Shown: positions 63,201-64,000, numbered from the stretch's first letter. The stretch: DNA of 64,000 nucleotides from Bolinopsis microptera (GCF_026151205.1 NC_087079.1:16067445-16131444), one strand, 5' to 3'. Notes: generated by a model from the sequence alone, not told the origin. Made by a program: numbers and translations.

Positions 63201-64000
63201 GATTGCGGTACTATGCTTTTAAAGAATCCTATATCAAATCAAATGCTCGATGGTGCTGTAGATGTGTCGAATAAGCATCAAAATGTATTAGTTTATGTTA
63301 GACTTAGATACAAATAATAACTAAGATGAGACAGAATATTTTATTACAGTCAATAAAGTTGGCATACGATGCAATAATATGACGTGACATGATACGCATC
63401 GTTAACACGAAACAAAACCGCGCAACATATGAAATGATCTACAACCAAACCACATACAAATCGACGGCGACATGCACCTCAGATGTGCGCAGGATTTTTC
63501 AAGTTCTGCACGCCTAATATAATATAAACGATTAATGATTATCACGTGCGCCAAACACCACTCTGGGATACAATAAAGTAGAACAATTACATTGTAGGCA
63601 GTAGGGAAATTTGATCGTGCGTGGTGTTACCGCGGCGAAATTCTTGTTATTGGAAGTTTCTTCAAAATCTGTAATACTTCTTGATAATTCCGAAAAAGGT
63701 TACAAAACCAAAAGATTTCAAAATAATTTCAAAGCTTCACACTGATTAAACGACAAATCTTTTAGCGTTTTATTTAATTTGATCTCCACAACTGGCTATT
63801 AATCATGGCTGATTGAAGAAAATCTCTTATCAACAATTACTGTTAGTATCTCTATAATAACTGATATTATATCTATAGTAACTGTTCTCTCTGCAGTACA
63901 AGTTCGTCATCGCCGGAAAGTGAAATGTTAGCGGCCCCTTCCCAAGACTCGGATATCGACACAATGAACTCCTATCGTACCAATATGGATCAGGTCTGTG
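15079..64000 (+). CDS. ADCY10: Soluble adenylyl cyclase (ADCY10-like), 34 exons, 3' end outside window
   Basis: Intracellular class III cyclase that makes cAMP from ATP; family members respond to bicarbonate and calcium and often act in cilia or sperm. I joined exons by GT-AG sites and phase into about 1,426 codons; human is about 1,610 residues. C1 spans about residues 99-318: metal Asp143 (FTDLSGF), Lys200 and Asp204 (DILKFAGD). C2 spans about 350-590: Lys446 (MFDKGC) and NLAAR (Asn516, Arg520). The NTPase has SATGMGKT at 634-641 and Walker B LDD at 757-759. A Cys-rich HKCGECGCGKF follows at 1185-1195, then a Ser/Asp-rich tail without a clear human counterpart. Oddities: human Arg176, Val167, Met419 and Thr405 align to Asn281, Glu272, Ser523 and Gly509. 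Exons 1-2 are the least certain. Confidence 0.92.
15209..18820. other. Candidate intron 1, first part: mostly unrecognised sequence
   Basis: Contains a perfect palindrome (15848-15972), a pyrimidine-rich tract (about 16520-16650), a 7-bp CATGTGA repeat (about 16995-17036) and a short duplication of the phrase ATTTTAGTGGGTCCT near 17120 and 17190. No supported exon. Confidence 0.4.
15848..15972. repeat. Perfect inverted repeat, 59-bp arms, 7-base loop
   Basis: AGGGTCTGCCCACACTACGC at the left is mirrored exactly by the right arm ending GTAGTGTGGGCAGACCCT. The stem itself contains two copies of TCTGCCCA-ACTACGCC. It would form a cruciform or a very stable hairpin RNA. It resembles a fold-back MITE, but no target duplication is visible. 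Confidence 0.9.
18825..20298. repeat. 30-bp satellite, about 49 copies
   Basis: The unit is close to TTTTAGTTAGCTACATCAAG followed by TTCTAGCTGA. The period is exactly 30 bp throughout. Variation concentrates at two positions (acaccaag/acatcaag/acagcaag and agatctag/agttctag). The array ends about 200 bp before candidate exon 2. Confidence 0.97.
20506..20589 (+). CDS. ADCY10: Cyclase candidate exon 2
   Basis: A strong pyrimidine tract and TTGTACCAG precede 20506; donor ACAG/GTAGAG follows 20589. The frame reads through MKPLLLPFFGKRRPHKLT and continues in phase into exon 3. An in-frame stop at 20469 lies upstream, so ATG 20535 is a possible alternative start if exon 1 is not used. Confidence 0.6.
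20590..22205. other. Intron 2, first part: no gene seen
   Basis: Mostly unique AT-rich sequence. Short repeated phrase CTTCTTCAACTAGGG at about 22020-22060. No supported exon. Confidence 0.4.
22206..22446 (-). mobile_element. MITE with TCGCTCGCCC inverted ends, copy A
   Basis: Ends are TCGCTCGCCCACAAAT and ATTTGGACGAGCGA (inverted). The interior matches, in reverse orientation, the element at 32797-33146, including a block around GGACGCTGATTCCGAATCAC. The 72-residue open frame inside is therefore repeat sequence, not a gene. Confidence 0.75.
22535..22614 (+). CDS. ADCY10: Cyclase exon 3
   Basis: Acceptor CCATATTCCAG, donor CAG/GTATGC. Reads GPWSQNRWRPPAWESS and ends LAEVLTQ in phase 0, directly preceding the C1 domain. 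Kept because it fits phases on both sides. Confidence 0.75.
22789..23062 (+). CDS. ADCY10: Cyclase exon 4, start of C1 catalytic domain
   Basis: Acceptor TTGCCCAG, donor CAAG/GTAGG. Contains YVDGVVMFTDLSGFTALCEK, the first metal-binding Asp motif of class III cyclases (equivalent of human Asp47). Relative to human there are about nine extra residues between this Asp and the second one. Confidence 0.95.
23032..23240 (+). repeat. 59-bp tandem duplications of exon 4's end including its splice donor
   Basis: Units start CTCAACGATTATCTGGG at 23032, 23091 and 23150, with a decayed fourth near 23209. Unit 2 retains an intact CAAG/GTAGG donor at 23122. Use of that donor would bring in-frame stops, so the first donor is presumably used. 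Confidence 0.9.
23291..23443 (+). CDS. ADCY10: Cyclase exon 5, C1 second metal site
   Basis: Acceptor TTTTACAG, donor ACCG/GTAATA. Reads NGDILKFAGDAILTLWQ, with Lys200 (human Lys95, ATP/bicarbonate contact) and Asp204 (human Asp99). Confidence 0.95.
23849..24006 (+). CDS. ADCY10: Cyclase exon 6, C1 core
   Basis: Acceptor CCTTTGCAG, donor GTG/GTTAGT. Reads NLRVKIGIAVGCVIF then HFGEAGQTIEEVNIAQ. The last part aligns with human HFLVIGQAVDDVRLAQ, so the regulatory Arg is Asn here. Confidence 0.93.
24007..24445 (+). repeat. GTTAGTACTTAGTACTTTA array seeded at the exon 6 donor, with two exon-end copies
   Basis: The array starts exactly at the exon 6 donor (GTTAGTAC) and repeats that donor octamer many times. 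Copies of the last nine exon codons reappear at 24203-24229 and 24350-24376, each preceded by TTCAG and followed by GTTAGT, so each looks like a 27-nt in-frame microexon. Confidence 0.9.
24601..28135 (+). mobile_element. 3.5-kb transposon-like element with about 370-bp inverted ends
   Basis: Inverted repeats at about 24601-24968 and 27748-28135 match over nearly their whole length; outer ends read AGTTAGGGCAAG. Flanking DNA is AT-rich (atatat on both sides), so the target duplication cannot be fixed. It encloses the broken ORF at 25028-27653 and lies in intron 6 of the cyclase gene. The superfamily is not recognised. Confidence 0.85.
25028..27653 (+). pseudogene. Element-borne gene: GGFHTL-type region, PIN/FEN-like region and CXC-type Cys-rich end, two frameshifts
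   Basis: Three consecutive frames read as one protein. 25028-25340 contains VVRVGGFHTLTSFLGCIGY. 25339-26922 contains HEWAGVWTDLSIEQSLMRA and VIFDGYEPSTKDHEHKRR, then EDTDIVQV; the spaced Asp residues resemble PIN/FEN-type nuclease folds (inference). The last frame contains SGCDSVSGLFGF just before 27102 and ends with FRCSCRKYGFNC and CGRCHGMNC, a CXC/tesmin-like spacing. Frames change near 25340 and 26915. I recall similar multi-copy proteins in many invertebrates but know no established function. No clear start codon is seen. It may be inactive or an old copy. Confidence 0.65.
28296..28370 (+). CDS. ADCY10: Cyclase exon 7
   Basis: Acceptor TTAAATTTCAG, donor GAG/GTAAGC. Reads ISPKAWDLLEQKLFSYN, aligned with human ILSPNCWQLC at the end of C1. 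Phase 0 at both ends. Confidence 0.92.
28512..28617 (+). CDS. ADCY10: Cyclase exon 8, C1-C2 linker
   Basis: Acceptor GTTTTTTCAG, donor TTGA/GTAGG. Reads INRRSSLSKTLQTFMETRD; low conservation, expected for the linker. Confidence 0.85.
28622..28718. repeat. CCAGTAATAA decamer array just after the exon 8 donor
   Basis: About nine 10-bp units begin within a few bases of the donor. The translation on the minus strand gives the Tyr-Trp-Leu-Leu repeat frame, which is not a gene. Confidence 0.9.
28871..29016 (+). CDS. ADCY10: Cyclase exon 9, start of C2
   Basis: Acceptor TTCCTTTTCAG, donor GAG/GTAATC. Ends LSEIRTVTVMFLE, matching human LSELRPVTIVFVN. As in human C2, the first metal Asp is absent. 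Confidence 0.93.
28990..29640 (+). repeat. 38-bp array spanning the exon 9 end and its donor, about 17 copies
   Basis: Unit 1 is exonic: GAACAGTCACTGTCATGTTT then TTAGAG and the donor GTAATC. The whole unit with donor repeats downstream; some copies have lost the donor GT (AGAGATAATC). Reading through unit 2 meets a stop, so only the first donor keeps the frame. Confidence 0.95.
29685..29784 (+). CDS. ADCY10: Cyclase exon 10, C2
   Basis: Acceptor AACTTACAG, donor TTAG/GTTAGT. Reads VHLSDYNPENHIDILNTIQ and on to IYDQMTRML; aligns with human residues following IVFVNLMF. Confidence 0.9.
29785..30297. other. Intron 10, no gene seen
   Basis: An open frame at 30055-30282 lacks homology and is not needed for phase; treated as intron. 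Confidence 0.5.
30298..30456 (+). CDS. ADCY10: Cyclase exon 11, C2 substrate-recognition Lys
   Basis: Acceptor GATATTTCAG, donor ATAG/GTGCGT. Reads GTINKLYMFDKGCTFLIIFG, with Lys446 equivalent to human Lys334 (adenine recognition). Confidence 0.95.
30463..30590 (-). mobile_element. Inverted LINE 3'-end copy abutting the exon 11 donor
   Basis: Begins with a T-rich run (poly(A) on the minus strand) six bases after the donor GTGCGT and continues AAGAGAGGCTGGGCCTGG; homologous to the right part of the LINE at 3239-3586. Target duplication not clear. Confidence 0.85.
30842..30904 (+). CDS. ADCY10: Cyclase exon 12, C2
   Basis: Acceptor GATTATTTAG, donor GGAG/GTTAGA. Reads GITTGRAFCGIIGHPQRHEY; the following codon, split over the intron boundary region, gives Gly509 where human has Thr405. 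Confidence 0.93.
30905..31496. other. Intron 12, nothing recognised
   Basis: Unique AT-rich intron sequence. Confidence 0.5.
31497..31627 (+). CDS. ADCY10: Cyclase exon 13, C2 transition-state residues
   Basis: Acceptor ACCCTGCAG, donor AAAG/GTACAT. Reads VIGKSVNLAARLMSNYPKR. Asn516 and Arg520 correspond to human Asn412 and Arg416; human Met419 is Ser523 here. Confidence 0.95.
32488..33320. mobile_element. Dispersed repeat with TTTCCCTACTCTTGCCG start, copy 1
   Basis: Starts with a hairpin-forming TTCCCTACTCTTGCCGAAGG segment and ends with GTAGGGAAAATTGATCGTGC, a CGTGGTTTAACCACG hairpin and GCGAAATTCTTGTT. The same start and end bracket 62208-63650 in intron 33. The interiors differ, and here a TCGCTCGCCC MITE is nested inside. 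Class unknown. Confidence 0.6.
32797..33146 (+). mobile_element. MITE with TCGCTCGCCC inverted ends, copy B, carrying telomere-like repeats
   Basis: Ends TCGCTCGCCCAAATTTT and AAATTTTTGGGCGAGCGA are inverted repeats. Shares an interior block with 22206-22446. Unlike that copy it holds degenerate TTAGGG-type repeats at about 32998-33078. Confidence 0.75.
33557..33608. repeat. Short hairpin repeat, copy 1 of 2
   Basis: GGTACGAAATTTGGGGATTT and its near-inverse AAATCCCCATATTTTCGTAC fold back. A close copy lies at 34094-34145, so this is a small mobile or dispersed palindrome. Confidence 0.6.
33798..33997 (+). CDS. Candidate terminal exon of an unknown nested gene
   Basis: Preceded by a good acceptor (CTGGTTTTTCAG) and open for 66 codons to a TAA at 33995. 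It reads KLGLEVKLSLTFKSRGDLID and ends with an acidic tail (ERDDDEDDLNEENDF). It cannot join cyclase exon 13 in phase, so it would be a separate transcript or captured exon. It lies between two copies of a short hairpin repeat. Function unknown. Confidence 0.35.
34094..34145. repeat. Short hairpin repeat, copy 2 of 2
   Basis: GGTACGAAATTTGGGGATTT with downstream AAATCCCCATAGTTTCGTTC, homologous to 33557-33608. Confidence 0.6.
34316..34436 (+). CDS. ADCY10: Cyclase exon 14, end of C2
   Basis: Acceptor TTTAATCAG, donor ATAG/GTTGGC. Reads MKGVPSNNVHYEYKIDRRKD, matching human VMKGVADSGPLYQYW. Phase 0 from exon 13 shows that nothing is needed in between. Confidence 0.93.
34437..34690. repeat. TTAATTAATGGTTAATCAATG array seeded at the exon 14 donor
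   Basis: Units of 11-12 bp (AATTAATGGTT, AATTAATGATT) run from the donor itself. A related array follows the exon 21 donor. Confidence 0.9.
34805..34879 (+). CDS. ADCY10: Cyclase exon 15
   Basis: Acceptor TAATACCAG, donor CCAG/GTATGT. Reads GRVEEMKIFEQELTRLIEQP, matching human GRNKEINYFMYTM before the P-loop. Confidence 0.9.
35005..35119 (+). CDS. ADCY10: Cyclase exon 16, P-loop of the NTPase domain
   Basis: Acceptor ATTTTACAG, donor TCAG/GTAACA. Reads IVMKIESATGMGKTRLLQEM. SATGMGKT occupies the Walker A position; the usual first Gly or Ala is Ser. Confidence 0.93.
35277..35357 (+). CDS. ADCY10: Cyclase exon 17
   Basis: Acceptor TGCCCTCAG, donor TCAG/GTAACT. Reads RVIFAAAGAVEHATPHFAIK then ALLVQMFR, matching human IIAISLNKISFHQTFY. 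Confidence 0.9.
35481..35720. repeat. 117-bp direct duplication upstream of exon 18
   Basis: CCTTACTCGGGAATATTATA to TTTTCCAAAACCCA occurs at 35481 and about 35598. Downstream TCCCAGTCATAATATTCCC is partly inverse to it. A MITE-like origin is possible. Confidence 0.75.
35746..35854 (+). CDS. ADCY10: Cyclase exon 18
   Basis: Acceptor TCTGACCAG, donor ACAC/GTAAGT. Reads RLMECCSATDRADVIIKFVE and ends LLNELLKIH. Phase 0 end. Confidence 0.9.
35859..39140. repeat. 3.3-kb pyrimidine-rich array seeded at the exon 18 donor
   Basis: Two unit types: 44 bp (TCTACCCTCCCCCTCCTTCT plus TCTTTCTCCTCGACTAATGTGTAT) and 21 bp (TACCCTCCCCCTCCTTCTTCT). A block of about 1,115 bp is duplicated: for example 36121-36390 recurs at 37236-37505 and 36656-36970 at 37771-38085. 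The strand is almost pure pyrimidine over long stretches. Overlapping open frames here are artefacts. Confidence 0.97.
39265..39441 (+). CDS. ADCY10: Cyclase exon 19, Walker B
   Basis: Acceptor ATCTCCCAG, donor CCGG/GTAAGT. Reads KKLTNMICYLFEKAAKEQ then HTMIILDDAQWIDKDSW, matching human RIIFIIDEAQFVDSTSW. Confidence 0.95.
39442..39656. repeat. 20-bp CAACAATCATGTTACCTTGG array seeded at the exon 19 donor, with two X-box-like palindromes
   Basis: Imperfect 20-bp units begin just after the donor. At the acceptor end lie GTTACCATGACAAC (39616-39629) and GTTACCATGGCAAC (39636-39649), which match the RFX X-box pattern. Confidence 0.8.
39657..39762 (+). CDS. ADCY10: Cyclase exon 20, NTPase
   Basis: Acceptor ACCACTCAG, donor TCTA/GTAAGT. 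Reads ALIVCSTRPFPAAHPPMEEA and ends FTKEIHLS. Corresponds to the strand after Walker B. Confidence 0.92.
39997..40154 (+). CDS. ADCY10: Cyclase exon 21, NTPase end
   Basis: Acceptor TGTTTGCAG, donor TCAG/GTCAGT. Reads SLKPDDMVMLACQLIKV then RSHGVPLYAEQLVSTML, matching human CGIPFYCEELLKNL. The following intron is 10.8 kb. Confidence 0.93.
40165..40275. repeat. AATTAATGG array just after the exon 21 donor
   Basis: Same family of units as after exon 14. It includes TTAATCAATGGTTAATTAATGG-type steps; each unit 11-12 bp. Confidence 0.85.
40577..42480. repeat. 31-bp minisatellite, about 61 copies
   Basis: Unit: GTACCGAGTGGTTCAGGTGG then TCCCTATTATT. Copies are almost identical; rare variants are TATTACT and GGTCACT. 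Since 31 is not a multiple of 3 and no stop arises, all three plus-strand frames stay open and read through a 31-residue period, giving three overlapping 600-plus residue frames that are not genes. Confidence 0.97.
42481..43051. other. Intron 21, nothing recognised
   Basis: Unique sequence. The 92-residue open frame at 42777 is hydrophobic but has no other support. Confidence 0.4.
43052..43186. repeat. CACTTGT heptamer array
   Basis: About 18 units of CACTTGT or CATTTGT in perfect 7-bp register. Confidence 0.9.
43187..44487. other. Intron 21, nothing recognised
   Basis: No supported exon. GTTACCAAGACAAC-type motifs lie near 43591-43620. Confidence 0.4.
44488..44860. mobile_element. MITE with about 45-bp inverted ends
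   Basis: Left end GGGGACATATACATACAAAA and right end TTTTTGTATATGTCCCC are inverted repeats, extending to TTAACAGCAGG inside. No coding capacity; no clear target duplication. Confidence 0.75.
45360..48030. mobile_element. 2.7-kb non-autonomous piggyBac-like element with TTAA duplication and internal fold-back
   Basis: TTAA flanks it at 45356-45359 and 48031-48034. The left end CCCATTAGGGACGATAGGGT matches the MITE at 1290 over about 120 bp; the right end ends CGTCCCTAATGGG. Inside, arms of about 600 bp (45718-46315 and 47297-47900) are inverted copies. These arms carry spaced palindromic steps of the type GGGTCATTAACGACCCACTC. The centre (46320-47290) includes C- and G-runs in opposite orientation and a dispersed repeat copy. 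No transposase frame is seen. Confidence 0.85.
46322..46490 (+). repeat. Dispersed repeat (SINE-like), copy 1, inside the piggyBac-like element
   Basis: Shares TATGCCTGG-GTTGCGTCC, GAAATCTGTACCGAA and GGACCGTGGCC with 48940-49125. Short size and divergence suggest a SINE-like family; promoter boxes not identified. Confidence 0.6.
48474..48532. repeat. GGTAACCA octamer array
   Basis: About seven 8-bp units. Flanked on both sides by a duplicated phrase, TCTCACCAGCTTGCACCAGG (about 48384 and 48533). Confidence 0.9.
48940..49125 (+). repeat. Dispersed repeat (SINE-like), copy 2
   Basis: Homologous to 46322-46490 as described there; followed by an ATT trinucleotide tail (49125-49142), which supports a retroposed origin. 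Confidence 0.6.
49187..50272 (+). CDS. Rhodopsin-class GPCR, single coding exon, nested in cyclase intron 21
   Basis: Predicted seven-helix plasma-membrane receptor of 361 residues; ligand unknown. TM1 is near residues 9-33 with Asn28 (FNLLVL), TM2 near 46-72 with LALSD (Asp55). TM3 ends SFIRTY (Arg138 in place of DRY), and TM7 has LNPMVLIL at 319-326, an NPxxY motif without Tyr. TM6 lacks the CWxP motif. A Ser/Thr/Pro-rich loop of about 25 residues lies between TM2 and TM3. The tail is short and Ser/His-rich. An in-frame TAG lies three codons upstream, and CTATTATAACAG just before it looks like an acceptor, so a 5'UTR intron is likely. Codons are GC-richer than the surroundings. It lies on the same strand as the host gene. 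Confidence 0.9.
   Translation: MIDRAEEPVWLVLAGVNVVVGVVTILFNLLVLQYYKPRTKQPTTHFLFFLLALSDVMSGVSALLHCGVLIIYYQDSSTDQHPTDSPLTSTPPTTTGSSTETRETVLGWRAVFCLVTYFVTQFSKHLSVFMNLILSFIRTYLVISPSHSVKRLVVTLTVGVFSLLTALFLCVVLAYFVQILLQDPGESIYLIFSMCFNKIFEAYVAVLEHLHTRVDDKVINTILIIVPYVLPSALCLLCCCVFVWSLYTKPALSCRVEKRNRHILGTVLILTVLFIVSCSALIVVWVYYDLYPGGPSTLRTAAYVQYTFYNLLPILNSALNPMVLILRGKTLRNYVTSVWTRSHSGHSHSTRTKGPDNLQAS
50597..50602 (+). terminator. Possible poly(A) signal for the GPCR gene
   Basis: AATAAA 325 bases after the GPCR stop codon. Not proven; the motif is common in AT-rich DNA. Confidence 0.4.
50936..51019 (+). CDS. ADCY10: Cyclase exon 22 (linker)
   Basis: Acceptor TAACCTCAG, donor AGAG/GTTTGC. Open for 28 codons, phase 0 on both sides: VHTEKQRHDMNRTGPLVTGP. 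No homology is recognised; it is kept because of splice sites, phase and multiple-of-three length. Confidence 0.65.
51020..51979. other. Intron 22, no gene seen
   Basis: AT-rich, with loose repeats of AAATATGACATTT at about 51240-51480. Confidence 0.5.
51980..52102 (+). CDS. ADCY10: Cyclase exon 23 (linker)
   Basis: Acceptor GATTTTCAG, donor GATG/GTCAGT. 41 codons, phase 0: IPADSSQTGSVTRQRYFSLA then HHKISVGSVKRMSLM. Basic and Ser-rich with RxxS-type kinase-like sites (inference). Confidence 0.75.
52103..53353. other. Intron 23, no gene; X-box-like palindrome and CACGTGCA motifs
   Basis: GTTGCCATGGTAAC at 52769-52782 is a canonical RFX X-box-like palindrome. GCACGTGCA repeats occur at 52480-52600 and 53230-53350. 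Confidence 0.5.
52769..52782. promoter_or_regulatory. X-box-like RFX site
   Basis: GTTGCCATGGTAAC is a near-perfect palindrome matching the RFX X-box consensus (GTTNCCATGGNAAC type). Intronic position; function not shown. Confidence 0.5.
53354..53536 (+). CDS. ADCY10: Cyclase exon 24 (linker)
   Basis: Acceptor GTGTTGCAG, donor TCTG/GTGAGC. 61 codons, phase 0: ESLQDPLAGNDHHMVMRLCK then KVIKQHSRQSTCPPVVVRL. No homology recognised; codon composition and splice sites support it. Confidence 0.75.
53537..54781. other. Intron 24, no gene; cluster of X-box-like palindromes
   Basis: GTTACCATGGCAAC at 53593-53606, GTTACCATGGTAAC at 54581-54594, and related copies near 54400, 54515, 54535, 54559 and 54650. 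The small open frame at 54479 is made of these repeats. Confidence 0.6.
54782..54892 (+). CDS. ADCY10: Cyclase exon 25 (linker)
   Basis: Acceptor TTATCTCTCAG, donor TTCAG/GTTATT. 37 codons, phase 0: TGSSNELMNRSHPKCAKDSA then KYYHSIPEIQ. A second AG four bases later would break the phase. Confidence 0.75.
54967..55215. repeat. 12-bp TAACATATTGTG array forming the 3' end of intron 25
   Basis: About 21 units. The array stops 16 bases before the exon 26 acceptor, so the branch site and upstream intron are made of repeats; each unit contains a TAAC branchpoint-like step. Frames on both strands are open but not coding. Confidence 0.95.
55231..55410 (+). CDS. ADCY10: Cyclase exon 26
   Basis: Acceptor AACATTAAG is pyrimidine-poor; donor ACAG/GTTATT. 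Reads SVTGVILTRIDQLSPINQM then LKSASVLGRKFHYETLQ, matching human ISLIQLDSMRLSHQMLVRCA. Confidence 0.9.
55634..55800 (+). CDS. ADCY10: Cyclase exon 27
   Basis: Acceptor CCCACTGCAG, donor ACAC/GTGAGT. Reads AITPNIREASLEKALTELLA, then AKIIERCQ, matching human MIKTLATLVESNIFYC. Confidence 0.92.
55981..56079 (+). CDS. ADCY10: Cyclase exon 28
   Basis: Acceptor TTGTTTCAG, donor TCAG/GTTACC. Reads TFTHSILQETTYGILCADQR then VLHEGAAEHLQLR, matching human MMQKTAYELWLKDQRKAMHL. Confidence 0.92.
56080..56570. repeat. About 50-bp array seeded at the exon 28 donor
   Basis: Units start GTTACCTAGCAACCCGCTCT and end CTTATCTTATTAAT, alternating with a CCACCATTACCTTTA variant. The first unit begins exactly at the splice donor GTTACC. 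Confidence 0.92.
56673..56678 (-). terminator. Probable poly(A) signal of the antisense membrane-protein gene
   Basis: AATAAA on the minus strand, 53 bases after the stop codon, a usual distance for a 3'UTR signal. Confidence 0.55.
56731..57530 (-). CDS. Small type I membrane protein, two exons, nested antisense in cyclase intron 28
   Basis: Coding exons are 57530-57433 and 57253-56731 (minus strand); donor AA/GTTAGA, acceptor TTTATTTCAG, phase 2 to 0, 206 residues. Residues 1-20 (MQLKMILCLAVVLLTVPAEA) are a typical signal peptide. A short ectodomain of about 32 residues has one N-glycosylation site, NST at 35-37. A single helix (53-70, MIVMFLGITLLFS) is followed by a Cys-Cys and a 136-residue cytosolic tail rich in Pro, Ser and Thr (PPSAPTST, PPRLPARAP). 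Topology suggests a plasma-membrane adaptor or co-receptor; family not recognised. An upstream 5'UTR intron is likely because TATTTTCAG lies one base before the ATG. Confidence 0.75.
57653..58517. mobile_element. hAT-like non-autonomous element, 865 bp, GC-rich ends
   Basis: Ends CAGTGGTCGACCGGGG and CCCCCGGTCGACCACTG are inverted repeats. Flanking 8-bp repeats GTTCGATT (57645-57652) and GTTCAATT (58518-58525) differ at one base and fit a hAT target duplication. Subterminal regions are rich in CCCCGGCC. It sits about 120 bp upstream of the antisense gene's start. Open frames inside are GC-rich artefacts. Confidence 0.85.
58518..58890. other. Intron 28, last part; nothing recognised
   Basis: Near 58862-58890 a CTACAG followed by AATCTACAAATGTGGGGA weakly resembles the start of exon 29 but lacks the full Cys motif. 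Confidence 0.4.
58891..59107. repeat. Cluster of X-box-like GTTACCAYGGNAAC palindromes upstream of exon 29
   Basis: At least seven imperfect copies, including GTTACCATGGCAAC (58892-58905), GTTGCCACGGTAAC (about 58937) and GTTACCACGGTAAC (59094-59107), spaced 20-25 bp with CAGTGTCA or CAGTGTTTTT between them. Confidence 0.8.
59122..59264 (+). CDS. ADCY10: Cyclase exon 29, Cys-rich motif
   Basis: Acceptor GTTTCTTAG, donor GAAA/GTAAGA. Reads RFHKCGECGCGKFLQNPLGP, which resembles human HRCDHCRGRDF just after the NTPase-linked helix. The correct frame follows from phase 2; an alternative frame is also open but breaks the phase. Confidence 0.85.
59265..59741. other. Intron 29, nothing recognised
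   Basis: Unique intron sequence. Confidence 0.5.
59742..59828 (+). CDS. ADCY10: Cyclase exon 30, acidic
   Basis: Acceptor ATCCCTCAG, donor ACAA/GTATTA. Reads SGGDNSEPAVSEDEDEMI; likely disordered. Phase fits both neighbours. Confidence 0.75.
59954..60129 (+). CDS. ADCY10: Cyclase exon 31
   Basis: Acceptor TTAATTGCAG, donor CCAG/GTATTT. Reads KRVTIGKTTEMEFPFNGRRT then LVPPHRACRPSLASVKLE. No family match recognised; phase 0 end. Confidence 0.8.
60104..60205 (+). repeat. 47-bp duplication spanning the exon 31 end and its donor
   Basis: GTGTTAAACTAGAAGCAAAG plus TTCCAG/GTATTT recurs 47 bp later as GTGTTAAATTAGGAGCAAAG plus TTTCAG/GTATTT, so there is a second intact donor. Confidence 0.9.
60358..60491 (+). 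CDS. ADCY10: Cyclase exon 32
   Basis: Acceptor CTTCTTTCAG, donor ACAG/GTAACT. Reads STKCEDNFKTLINYKKNLET; then polar, Asp- and Thr-rich. Confidence 0.8.
60492..61155. repeat. 57-bp pyrimidine-rich array filling intron 32
   Basis: Units contain CTCTGTAAAGGTCTTCTCCT followed by CCCCTCGTCTCCCCTTCCTC; about nine copies. The CT-rich stretch starts within a few bases of the donor. AAAGGTCTTC puts a potential GT in every unit. Minus-strand Arg/Glu/Gly frames are artefacts. Confidence 0.95.
61176..61268 (+). CDS. ADCY10: Cyclase exon 33
   Basis: Acceptor AATATTTCAG, donor TCAG/GTAGGT. Reads SGTGSGMCSDDEADRADKLN then RRSTSESNVFR; Ser-rich with an RRST phosphorylation-like site (inference). Confidence 0.8.
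61511..63170 (+). repeat. Partial tandem duplication, unit about 1.18 kb, in intron 33
   Basis: ATGATTAGATTATAACCACG at 61511 recurs at about 62690 with about 140 bp of near-identity. TCAATCATCAAT-ATAAGTGTTATTTTGG at about 62502 recurs at about 62985 and continues for about 170 bp. The second copy has a shorter GTTACC array and lacks the 62165-62500 insert. Confidence 0.8.
61629..62170. repeat. GTTACCCTGGTTACCAGTTA array, 12-bp-based
   Basis: Alternating GTTACCTGTTACCCTGG and GTTACCAGTTACCCTGG steps. A shorter copy is at 62815-62985. Open frames with Leu-Pro-Trp repeats come from this array. Confidence 0.93.
62208..63650. mobile_element. Dispersed repeat with TTTCCCTACTCTTGCCG start, copy 2 (composite)
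   Basis: The first 195 bp match 32488-32686; the 3' end GTAGGGAAATTTGATCGTGC to GCGAAATTCTTGTT matches 33270-33320. Between these lies part of the tandem duplication, so this may be an element with an unusual interior or two fragments. Confidence 0.5.
63897..64000 (+). CDS. ADCY10: Cyclase exon 34, cut by window end
   Basis: Acceptor CTCTCTGCAG. Reads STSSSSPESEMLAAPSQDSD then IDTMNSYRTNMDQ. Either it continues past the edge or it ends at CAG/GTCTGT (63993). No stop codon in frame. Confidence 0.75.

Noticed and set aside
1-64000. tRNA or rRNA genes
   Set aside because: I saw no cloverleaf with A and B boxes and no rRNA-like stretch, but this was a visual scan; a covariance-model search would be decisive.

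Overview
This is a eukaryotic, AT-rich genomic window from an animal. It has spliced genes with GT-AG introns, a one-exon rhodopsin-type GPCR, a LINE fragment with poly(A) tail, and piggyBac-like and hAT-like elements. Nothing is bacterial: no operons, ribosome-binding sites or CRISPR arrays. The species cannot be named from sequence alone; a non-vertebrate metazoan (for example a cnidarian- or placozoan-grade animal) is my inference.

The backbone is one very long plus-strand gene, a soluble (bicarbonate-family) adenylyl cyclase, ADCY10-like. I could chain 34 exons from about 15.1 kb to the right edge with every junction in phase. They give about 1,426 codons, and the gene continues beyond 64,000. 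Domain order follows the family: cyclase C1 (exons 4-7), cyclase C2 (exons 9-14), a P-loop NTPase (exons 15-21), a linker (exons 22-25), a conserved post-NTPase segment (exons 26-28), a Cys-rich motif (exon 29) and a Ser/Asp-rich tail (exons 30-34). The first two exons are less certain than the rest. Catalytic metal aspartates and transition-state Asn/Arg are kept, but several residues of the bicarbonate pocket differ from human.

Two ordinary genes are nested in its introns: a 361-residue GPCR on the same strand (49.2-50.3 kb), and a two-exon type I membrane protein on the opposite strand (56.7-57.5 kb). A broken 3.5-kb transposon-like element with about 370-bp inverted ends and a PIN-like/CXC-type ORF fills intron 6. 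Other mobile DNA includes a 5'-truncated LINE with 12-bp target duplication, a second LINE tail beside a splice donor, two hAT-like elements with 8-bp duplications, a piggyBac-like MITE and a 2.7-kb relative with TTAA ends, and several MITE families.

Region by region: 1-15 kb is almost gene-free and dominated by satellites (60/74-bp array, 4.6-kb nonamer array, CGTT microsatellite) and transposons. 15-20.5 kb holds a candidate first exon, a perfect palindrome and a 30-bp satellite. 20.5-64 kb is the cyclase gene and its nested content.

The most striking pattern is that many introns begin with a tandem array starting at, or spanning, the 5' splice site. In at least four introns (after exons 4, 6, 9 and 31) the last exon codons plus the donor were themselves duplicated. 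Most long open frames in the window are translations of such arrays and are not genes.
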